From Papilionanthe hookeriana x Papilionanthe teres (lineage: Eukaryota > Streptophyta > Magnoliopsida > Asparagales > Orchidaceae), in contig CM040421.1 of the NCBI GenBank assembly GCA_022702705.1, positions 75,200,121-75,264,120 on the forward strand: 64,000 bases of DNA. Reading direction: 5' to 3'. The notes under the pieces were generated by a model. That model was not told where the DNA came from and ran no database searches. It worked only from the letters and a program-made list of their open reading frames with translations. Positions 10,762 to 21,113 of the stretch are shown here, piece after piece; the stretch's first letter is position 1, and each line of letters begins with the position of its first letter. A program made the position numbers and the translations under genes.

Positions 10762-13136
10762 TGTTGACCTCATTTTTGATGAGGTCTTCTCTTCTTCTCT
10801 TTAGTACTTAGGATCTAGCCTTAGGCTTTTCCTTTGACTATCTTAGAGGACTAGAATTGGGACACCTTTTAGAAATTCAAACCACTTCTTAACTCCCCGC
10901 AAACTCCACAAACTCGACTATAGACCCCTAATCACCTGTGAGGGTCGAAATCAAATGTGGAAGTTTAAAGGATGAGTTCCTATAGGACTCTTTGGCCTTA
11001 GATCGCCCAGGTGGCCCGGTCCGGTGAAAGGGCTGACTTACACACACACTACACTTATGCACTACACTTTCACACACCTCCTAAACCACACCTATACCTA
11101 ACTTGACTTCCCGACTCATGTAGGTGATTCACATGGATGGTCCTTAACCCCTAAGCCCTCGCGCAAGAGGGTTAGGAACAACATAGTGAATACCTCAAAT
11201 GAGTCCCTTCATGGCTCATATGAGCTCGATGTGGCTTCATGGCTCAACCAAAATGGTTGCATTCCACTTACATCCACCCAATCTTCAATTTTCCAAATTT
11301 TCAATTTTTGACCCCCGGGACCCTACACCCCGCCTAACCTACCAAATGCCTTTGAAACTACCCAAATTTCTCAAAAATTTCCAAATCACCCAAAATTCCC
11401 CAAAATTAACCTTGAACACTTCCTCACCAATCAAATTGATCATCCATAGCCAGAAATACCAAAAATTCCAAAAATACCCCCCATTACCCTCCAAATACCC
11501 AAAATAGCCCTCCTAGCCAAAAAATCCAAAAATTCAGAAAATTCCCAGAAAATTCCAGAAAATCCCAAATATTCCCAATTTCATTTTGTTCAACTACACC
11601 ATAGGCCAATTTCGTCAATTTACCCCACTTTTATCAAAACCCCCAATTTGACCCATTTTAACCCAAAATGAACCCAATGTCAAACCAAACCTACCCAATT
11701 GATCCAAATTTTGGTCCAATTCAATTCTAAACTTCAATTCAACATCCCCAACACCAATCTAGACCAAATACAAGCCCAATTTGATTGGCATTGGGATCCA
11801 ATTTCACTTTTGGCCTTAAAGCCCAATTTGGACCTATGACCCAAACCTAACCCAAACTCACCCAATTCAACTCCAATTAACCCCAAATCTTTTCTAAACC
11901 TTCCTTGACATCCCCATAAACAAAACACTAACATGATTTGCCCAAAATTTTGATCCAAACCCCACTCAAATTCAACCCAAAGCTAAAAGGCCCATTTTCG
12001 ACCTAAACCCAAACCTAGCCCAAATGAGCCCAAATCCCCAAAATCAAAACCTAACCAAAGCCAAAACCTCTTTGAAACACTCCCATAAACATTTCCCAAC
12101 ATTAATTTTACATCAATTTCAACTCTAGCCTAACTTTGGCCCATGGTAGCCCATTTTGGCCCACCTTAGCCTCTTTACCAAAAAGGCCCATATCCAAACC
12201 AATTCAAACCCAAATCACCTCAAATTTGTTTCAAACCACTCATGAAGCATCCCTAAACCAAACTCAACAATTATTTGGCCCAAGCCTTTACCAAAATTTC
12301 ATCCCAAAATCCATTTTAAATTTAAAAGCCCACTTCCCTAAACCTCCCTAAAAGCCCATTTCCACCAAATACAAAAGCCCAAATTTGGCCCTAAAGCCCA
12401 CATGACATTTCCATTTGCCATCCATTTAATCAAAGCCATTCCCTAAGTTATAATTCCATCATCAAACAATTCCAAATCAAGCCCCATACAAATTCACACC
12501 AAAATATCCAAAATTCTTAAAACCCTTTTCATGAAACAAATCAACCTTTTCCCAAGCCAAATGGAGCCATGAACAAGCCATTCTCAAGCCACATGAAGCC
12601 ATGAGGGCTTTGACTTGTCATTAGTCCATTTATGGCAAGAAGAGGGGGTTCTTTCTTAAACCTCCTTTAACCTTTTTTTACCTTAAGCATGTCACACACT
12701 AAACCATGCTTAGCCACCTCACCATGGATGGAGACTTCACCACTCCATGGCAGCTGACCCAACTGATCCTCTCAGCCCAAAATCAGAGCCATGGGGAGGT
12801 GCACCCAACCCAAACCAATGGGTTGACCAAATTGAAGCCAAAATGACCCCTTCCCCATTCCATTTTGATTAAACCACTTTACACATGGCAGCCACCAATT
12901 GCCTTCACAAACATCAAGCCCTGACCCACCTGACCCTGAGGGTGACCCATGCCTGGCCGGCCGGCCACCCAGTCGCCGGAAAACACCATGCTCGAAACCT
13001 TGGGAGGAGCCAAACTTTGAAATTCCATCCCGCCGAGCCGCCCCACTCCAAATGGCCACCATGGCCGTTCTTCACATGCCAAGAGCAGATCGATCCCAGC
13101 CCTCAACTTCCCCCCGGGAGAGCCTCCAGCCTCTCC

Positions 13137-13144
13137 TATTTAAA
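13137..13144 (+). promoter_or_regulatory. TATA-like box in solo LTR E
   Basis: TATTTAAA inside ctcctatttaaacccc, at the same LTR position as 23492-23499 in F and 52224-52231 in D. If used, transcription would start about 30 bp downstream, giving a U3 of about 2.4 kb and an R-U5 of about 5 kb. In element A the position reads ctacaaaatacc on the minus strand near 19915, so the box is lost. Confidence 0.5.
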
Positions 13145-13734
13145 CCCCTCACCTTCTCGGCCATGAGAGGTGCCGAACCGCACCTTACCGAAACTCGCCA
13201 AAATTGTTCCGTACTCCTCCCCACACACGAGCACTTGATCCCCAAGTGAGATCCCCCCGCCATTTCTTCTCCGCGAGCTCAATTTCGTAGTTGAAATTCC
13301 ACCCAAAACCAGGACACTTCTCCACAGTCGAGCCAATCCCCAAATCGATTGGTCCTACACCCGCACTGTGTCAAGGGAAGGTGTCCACCAAGCAAAAGCC
13401 CCATCTCCGTGTCACCCAGCTTGTTCCGTACTCCAAAGGTTGTGATCGCCTTTGGTGGAAATCACACCTAGGCAATTCACCACATCCCTGTGCTTCATCC
13501 CTAGCCTCCCGCAGCTCCAACGAACGCGCCAAGCATCTCCGATCGAGGCTTCACCTCTCGCAGCTAAGGTATGAGTTAATTCTTCATCCCAAGCTTCGGA
13601 GATTCTCCATTTCAAATGCCTTAATTTCAATGCATGATAACCGTATAGATGTGTTCGTCTCTTCAAGACGAATCCATAGAGCATAAGAACATAAAAATCC
13701 GTCGAGTATCGAGCGAGATCTTAGAGATTTAGTG

Positions 13735-13945
13735 TGGACGGCTCTCGGGCGAGGACGCTCGGGGACGATGAACGGATGCCGTCCATTTAATACACGCGCG
13801 GACGGACGGCTCGGATGGCGTCGGACCGTGAGACGGTACGAGAACCGCGGGGCCCGGTTGCCGACTCGGATGGCGGCGTCGAATGGGAGCGCGCCGCGCG
13901 TGCATTCGGAGTCGCCGAGGCCGACGCGGCGCCGCGTGGATAAAT
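13735..13945 (+). other. CpG-rich block in solo LTR E
   Basis: About 210 bp dense in cg dinucleotides (ggacggacggctcgg, gcggcgtcg, gcgccgcgtgg) inside an otherwise AT-rich LTR. It lies about 600 bp after the TATA-like box. The same block occurs in F (24080-24300) and D (52820-53035), and in decayed form in A (19120-19330, reverse strand). Confidence 0.65.
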
Positions 13946-15732
13946 AGAAAAATAGGGTATTTTCCTATTTATTTAATTCCCTAAACTTGGAAAATTCATA
14001 TCTCCGTGTAGAAAAATCACAAAAATAAAATAAAAATACCCTCTCGCTCAGCTGAACGGAGGAGAATAATGTGGAAAAGAAATCATTCAATTTTGTCCAA
14101 GTATTTTATTTTTAGTAATTTATTTACTCTCCGCATACATTTAACTCTCCATGCATTCATACAATTCACCATGGCATGAGACCATAGAGCTTTTGAAGCC
14201 TCCGAATTTGGGAACATTCCCCGAATTTTCCAAAGTCGAGGCCATCCCTATGAAAAGTTATCGATTTTTCAAATGCATGTTGCTATTTTAAGTATTTTAA
14301 TTCCAAAAATTAGCATGTTGTGAAATAAATTCTAGGAAAATTTGGTGATGTTCCTTATGACCAGAGAACCCTAGGAAAAATAGGATTTGAGTTAATTCAC
14401 TTAGATTAACCCTAATCGGCTTAAATACCCAAAATAGATCTCTAATTAATTAGAGTTAACTATAGATCAAATTGACTTGAAATCAATTCTCCACTGACCT
14501 TTAGGATCAGAGGAACCCATCATAAAAATTTGAGGTCAATTGGACTTCGGTTAGCCCCACTAATTGGGTTGATTAAGCCACTTAGTCATTTTAAACTTTA
14601 AAAAATTCATAACTCTCAAAATATCTTTCAAAAATTCACCAAATTGGTTTTGGAGTCTCTCTGATATCAGGGGAGTTTAAGAAAATTAAAATTTCAATTT
14701 TCTAAAAAAGTTGATTTTTAATATTATTTTAATATTTTTAATAATTAAAAAATAATAAAAATCACAAAAATAATAAAATTCACTAAAATGTTATATTTTG
14801 AATTTTAATCACTTGGGAACAAGTCCCATATTTTTCCTAGGTCTATTTAGTGAGATATTAATTTTTTAAAGCTCTAGGGTAATTTTAAAATTAAAAAAAT
14901 ATATTTTCTAGCATTTTCACCAAAATAATTATAATAAATCAAAGAAAAATCAGAAAATTGCAAAGTTTGGTTCTCTGGAATCCTTGATATCAGAGAGAAT
15001 TTTAAAAATTATAAAATTTATTTTTCAACATTTATTTTATTTTTAAATTAATTAATACTCCAGAACTTAAAATAATTCTAATAAATAAAATATAATTCAA
15101 AAAATTACAAAATTTGGTCCAAGTGGTCCTCTGGTCATTAGAAATGTCCCCTAATTTTCTTAAGGACAGAAACTTTCCCTTGGTCATGTTATTGAATTTT
15201 CCTTGGAAATTTCTCTTTTCTACAAAAAATAATTATATAAATAAATTAAATACAGAAAAATCACATTTTCTCCTCTCATGTCTTTATTGACATATGAGTG
15301 AAGTCACATAAAAGTTTCAAGTTCATTTGAGCTCAATTTAGTGAGTTATGAAATTATTAGGCTTAAAAGGCAAAATGGTAATTAAAATTTTAACCCTTTA
15401 ATTAAAACTTTAGGTTTAATAAAAAATTAACAAGTAAAATATTTGATCCTAATCTGATTTGGATGATTGAAATTTAATAATTAAAGGGTAGAAACCCATT
15501 AAGTAATTTAAAATGATTAAACTTTAATTAAATAATTAATTGAATTTGGAAGAATAATAAAATTGGAATTATTAAAATAAGGGATATTATTAGGAAGAGA
15601 TTTATTCTTTAATTTAAAAATCCCTAAATTAATCATCTCATTAATATTCAACTCTTAATTAAAATGATAACTCAAATTTAAAATATTAAAAGACTTAATC
15701 ATTAAACTAAAATTAAATCATTAAACTCTTTC

Positions 15733-16146
15733 AAAAATTTCAATTAAATTAAATAAACAAATTAAATTAAAATTAAATTAAATTAAATAAACAAATTAAA
15801 TTAAATTAAATGAATTAAATACATTAAATTAAATAAATAAAATTAAATTAAATTAAATTAAATTAAATAAGTAAATTAAATTAAATTAAATAAATTAAAT
15901 TAAATTAAATTAAATTAAATTAAATTAAAATTAAATTAAATTAAATTAAATAAAATTAAATAAGTAAATTAAATTAAATTAAATAAATTAAATTAAATTA
16001 AATTAAATTAAATTAAATTAAAATTAAATTAAATTAAATTAAGAAATTAAATCAAATAAATTAAATTGAATTAAATTAAATCAAACCAAACTAAATTAAA
16101 TTAAATTAAATTAAAATAAATTAAATTAAATTAAATTGAATTAAAT
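15733..16146 (+). repeat. Imperfect AAATT pentanucleotide array in solo LTR E
   Basis: Runs of aaatt units with occasional aaata, aaact and aaatc variants over about 410 bp. Matching but differently sized arrays occur in F (26052-26352) and D (54840-55145). Element A lacks the expansion. Confidence 0.9.
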
Positions 16147-16677
16147 AACCTCACTTAAGACATGAAGAAATAAATCTAAAATAACTTGAACACTATTCCA
16201 AACTTAAATCATTAATTTGAACTTAAATTCGAATCACAAATCATTAAATATCATTTTGCTCTTAGAGCTTTAGTTATCATAACTCCTAAATAGAACATTA
16301 AAATGAAATGTTACTTCACTTATAGGACATTCAAATGTCCTAGTTCACCGAGCAAGTTAACAAAACTTGAAAACCTCGGACGATCGATTCATTTACACAA
16401 TTAAATTCATTTGGACTTAAAACAATCCTGAAATATCGAAAAGATGTTCTGGGATCTCTCCTAAGCACTTCCTCAATATGATAGGATGTTGATAAGAACA
16501 ATCGAACTTAATTTGTTCTTTGATGAAGAAAATCGTCTTCAAACTAAAACACAAAGAACCTAGACGTCATAGAAATGACTAGCTATAGGATTAGGAATTT
16601 GGTAGAAAACCATAAGCCTTTCCCTTAGCCTTTACCTAGAACTTGCTTAAATATTCTAACTCGTGTTTTAAGTGCAG

Positions 16678-16703
16678 CTTGGGATGACGGGAAGACCCTC
16701 CAG
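16678..16703 (+). other. Candidate 26-nt mini-exon with splice-like borders in solo LTR E
   Basis: Preceded by gttttaagtgcag (acceptor-like) and followed by gtaagc (donor-like). F shows the same at 26935-26960 and A at 9105-9129 on the minus strand (25 nt). In D both borders are mutated. A cross-copy pattern seen in sequence; splicing itself is inference. Confidence 0.35.
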
Positions 16704-18210
16704 GTAAGCTTTTATTTTATTGCAGCTTTATTTTATTGCAAATGCACTTTATTTTTCTTGCATGACGAACAACAGCTTGCATGAAAACCTACACCTTTAG
16801 GACGTAAACCAAAACCGAAACCCAAAATTAAAATAAAAGACACTACAAGATAAAATTCACCTCCACAACATTTCAAAATATAAGACAACTCAAAATTTAA
16901 TCACAAACGTAACACAAAACTACAATTACAACTAAATTAAAACGTCTTGTTGGATGATCGGGAATACCTCGGATGATGTAACCTACGTGTTGCTAACGGG
17001 ATTTCCCACGGCCTAAATGAAAGTGTGGAACTCATTCAGTTGAGTTTGGCAAATTCATCCGGACTAAGTGAATCCGATAAAAATAATGATGCCTGAAGGA
17101 TGGAACCGTGGGATCTTAACCGGTGTCGTTATAATCAACTTTAAGATTTGTTTTAATTAAAACACAAAAAACACTTGGAAATTAAGACTTCTCTAAACCG
17201 AACACTTCTCTCATCTCTTGATTTATGATTTCTAAAACTAAACCTCTGCAACGACAAGGAGCTAGGAGCATGGTGGGCAAAGACGGCCATCGTCGTCGCA
17301 GAAACTTCCCTAGAATTAAACAACCAAGCCATAGGACTTCGAGGTAGTTTGCCTAGTGCAACATAAATCCTCAACTCTTCGTTGGCATTTGCATCGCAAA
17401 TTAAGCCCTAACCGGTCTTAGGATTCCGAGGTAGTTGTCCGGTACGACATAAACCCTCATATCTTCTAGGCAATTTGTATGATTCTATCATATAAATATA
17501 AGCCCTAATTAACTAAAATTGGCAAGAATAAAACATTAAATAAACATTAGGACCTTCCTAAATCCAAGCCAAACAATAGGATAGTCGGGAGATTACCGAA
17601 GTCCGCTTCGAATCCGTAATCTCTCCTACTTTTCTTCCTTTGAATTCCCAAAATAAAAAAATGTTCTAAATTTGATCCATTCCCTATTGAAATTTCCAAA
17701 ATTCAATCCTTTGAAAACTTAAACTTTGAAATTCTTGAGAGCGGAATTATCGATTATTATCGAGAGTTTTCTTAGGTGATTCCCGTCACTTAAGATGTAA
17801 TTAACTATGGGGCTTGCCCTTATAGGGAACTTTAAGAACCTGTGTAATATAAACCCCGCTTAATTCATTTATATTAAGTAGGGAACTTGTCGGCTTATAA
17901 AATTGGTTCGCAGACCAAACGGATGGCACAAACCTTTCTAGTTTATTTAATCGAGCCCCATCATCAAGCAAGTAGTGTCTATTCTTCGGGATAGATACAC
18001 GGTTTGTGGTGCGGCGCTCGTTTATATAAACTATTCGGGATGTGAGATCAGTTTGATTTCATATCTTAAAATTTTCAAATTTAAAATTATTTTCAAAATC
18101 AAATACTACTTTTCAAATTATTTATTTAAATTAAATTAAAAATTCGCCGACAACTTCTGTAGGCGACTTCTTTTTTAAAATACCACTTAACCTAAAAATA
18201 AGCCGTACAG

Positions 18211-21113
18211 GGGACTTAAGAAAAATATTTGGTTCATTCCTAAGTGATTAGCAGACCAAATATGACATTTTTATTTTATTTTATTATTTTTGTGATTTTT
18301 ATTATTTTTTATTTATTAAAATATTCAAAAATAGGTTAAAAATGAAAATTTTAGAAAACTTCTAAATTTAATTTTCTTAGACTTCTCTGATCCCAGAGAG
18401 GCCTCAAAATGAATTTGGTGAATTTTTGAAATGTATTTTAGATTTTATGAATTTTTAAAGTTTAAAAGTGGCCATGTGATTTAAATAATTCATTTAGTGG
18501 GTTAAATCATTTTCAATTGATTTTAATTTTTTTAAGTGAGACTCCTCTGACCTAAAGATCAGTGGAGAATTGATTTTGTATTATTTTAATGAGTGGTTGT
18601 TTCAAATTAATTTAATATTAATTTTAGGGTTTTGGCCAAATTAGGGTTCATTTGAATGAGTTAAACCAAACCATAATTTTCCTAGAGTCCTCTAGTCTAG
18701 AGATACTTCCCATAAGTTTTCTAGATTTTATTAACCAACATGCTAATTATTGGAAATAAAATACCAAAACAGACACATAAACTTGGAAAATAGATAACTT
18801 GCCACAGAGATCGCCCCTGACCTTGGAAAATTCAGGGAATGTTCCCAAGATCAGATGCTACAAAAGCCCTATGGTCTCATGCCATGGTGAATTATATGCA
18901 TGAATGGAGAATTAAAATATTCAAAATAGTATTAAATTAATAAAAAATAAAATACTTAACAAGTAACTTAATTCTTTTTCCACATTAATCTCCTCTGTTC
19001 ACTGAGCAAGATGGTATTTTTAGTTTATTTTTAGGATTTTTCTATGCAAAGATATGCATTTTTAAAGGTTCTGGTATTTAAATAAATAGAAAATAACCCT
19101 AATTTCCTACTTATCCGATGCGGCGCCGTGTCATCCTCGGCAGATCCAAAGTCCCACGCGGTGCTTCTCCATTCGACGCCGCTATCTGAGTCAGTGCCAT
19201 GCGACTCGAGCTTTCCGTTCTGCCGTTCTGTCCGGCTTGATCTCCACCATCCATCCAATACACGTGCGATCCGACGGTGGCTGGTCATCGTCCCCAACTG
19301 ACTTAACCCGAGAGCCGTCCACCTTTCAGACCTAAGATCTTGCTCCAGACTCAACCAAATCATGCGCAATTGGTCTCTATCGATGCGTCTAGCCTAGACA
19401 AAGGTATCTATATGGCTAACATACATCGAAATTACACAGAACAAAATGGAGAATTGCTGGAAGCTCGGAAGGGAGAGAGGTCAATACCTTGGCTTTGAGA
19501 GGTGAAGCTTTAATCATAGATGCTCGACACGTTCGTTGGAGCTAGAGGAGCTTCTGGATGAAGTCTCTGGTCCTGGTGAGCTGCCTAAGTATGACTTCGA
19601 CCAAGCCTGATTTCAAGCTCTGCCTATAGAGGAATTGGGTGGTCTAGAGAGGGGGCTTTCAATGGAGAACTCCTTATCTTAGTGTTGTGAAGGTGTGGGT
19701 GATTTTAATTTAGTTTTGGTGGAGTTTCTGGGGATGTCTTGTTTTCTAGCTGAGATTGAGCTCTGAAATTGTGCTCAACCAGTAGGAATTAGAGCAAGAA
19801 AACAGTGGGGCTCTTCTTCTTTAGGTTGTGAGAAGGTTTGGGAGCAATTTGGGGGAGTTTGGTGAAAGAAATTTCAGCACTTTGAATTCGGCCGAGAGGA
19901 GGGTATTTTGTAGAGCTTGCCAGAGAGGGGAGCTCAGGGCCAGACAATGAATGCCTTGGAACGCTTGGGGTGAGGGTAGAGCAGGTAAGGTGGCTGGTGA
20001 AAGGATTGGCCACTGCCCAGGCTCAATTTTGAGTTTCCAAGGACAAAGGGGTGCTCAGGCGTGGTTGTTCCGGTGGCTGGAGTGGCTGGCAATGACAGTC
20101 AGGCGACTGACAGGCTGAGGATGAGTGGAGGAGGAGTTTAGCTCAATTAATTTGGCAGAGATGGTTCCTTAAAGGGAGATTAAAGATGTGACATGGCTTT
20201 AGCCATGTGGCTTGGTTCCTTGGTCCAAAGTGATGGATTATTGGTTCATGGCTCATGGGGCTTGGGTTAGGTTAGGTTAAACCCCCCTAGGAGGTCTAGG
20301 GTTGGCAGCCAAGAGGTTGGTTTGGCCAAATTTAGTTTGGTGTGATTTACTTTGGAACACAGGTTCAATTAGGTTCATATGGGATTGAGTTGGGCTAACT
20401 TGAGTTTGGGTTTGAATTAGATCAAATTATTTTATCATCATTGTGTAAATGATTGTAGGGAAGATTTTTCATGAAGACATGAATTAGATTGGAGTTCATT
20501 TGGAGTTTCTAACTTGGAGGATTTTGGAGTTTTGGTTAATTTTGGTCACCATGGGTTAGGTTGGATTTAAGTTTAGCTAGAGTTTGATTCAAGGCCAATT
20601 GATGGTTCAAAATGTTCCAAATGATTTTTATGAAAGGTTTAGGATAGACATTGGGTGGAAATTTTAGGTTTATGGGGTTAAATTTGGAGAATTAGGGGTA
20701 GGTGATAACTTTAAGGCAAATTTCAGGGTTTTGATTTCAAATGAATTTTGAGATGGATTTGGGTTTAAATTGAGAGCCAATTGATATTGTATTTGGTGTA
20801 GGGATGTATTAGGAAGGGTTTAGAGTTGATTTGGGGAAAAATTGAGTTGAATTGGGTTGGATTTGGGTAGGTTTGGGTCATAGGTTAAAATTGGGGCTTT
20901 TATGGTCGGGTTGAAATTGAATTCAAATGTGAATCAAATTGGGCTTGGATTTGGTTTAGATTGGTATTTGAGATGTTTAATTGAAGTTTAGAATTGGATT
21001 TGGGCAACATTGAGGTCAATTGAGTTGATTTGGTTTGACATTGAGTTCGTTTGGGTTATAAATGGGTCAAAATGGGTGTTTTGATAAAATTGTGTTAAAT
21101 TGAAAAAATTAGG
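18211..21113 (-). repeat. 5' LTR of element A, segment 2 (U3/R middle)
   Basis: Minus-strand LTR between insertions E and F. The reverse complement matches the middle of the LTR family: the decayed CpG block at 19120-19330, the splice-donor-like region near 19480, and the G-poor U3 which here appears as a C-poor, G/T-rich strand (20200-21113). The first five bases gggac (18211-18215) and the last five ttagg (21109-21113) are the target duplications of E and F. Short frames such as 19031-19369 have no support as genes. Confidence 0.88.

Larger units (their letters stand above)
10762..18210 (+). mobile_element. Solo LTR E, Tat/Ogre-like, about 7.45 kb
   Basis: A complete LTR from TGTTGACCTCA to ...GCCGTACA(g), flanked by gggac on both sides, with no internal region. 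It is inserted in opposite orientation into the LTR of element A. Landmarks in order: near-terminal palindrome, G-poor U3 (11280-12880), TATA-like box (13137-13144), CpG-rich block (13735-13945), pentanucleotide array (15733-16146), mini-exon candidate (16678-16703), U5 hairpin (17805-17825). It aligns end to end with solo LTRs F and D. A solo LTR is normally the result of recombination between the two LTRs of one element. Its GC-rich block keeps more CpG than F, which hints at a younger insertion. Open frames inside it (for example 13291-13686 and 12899-13249) are not conserved as proteins. Confidence 0.93.

Noticed and set aside
13137..13144. Treating all three TATA-like boxes as proven promoters
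   Set aside because: Position is conserved, but transcripts cannot be seen here and the box is degraded in element A, so they are kept only as candidates.
12899..13249. Frames of 90-130 residues in the GC-richer part of solo LTR E (also 13291-13686)
   Set aside because: The matching regions of F and D have different frames and stops, and several frames overlap on both strands. This fits composition and not coding.
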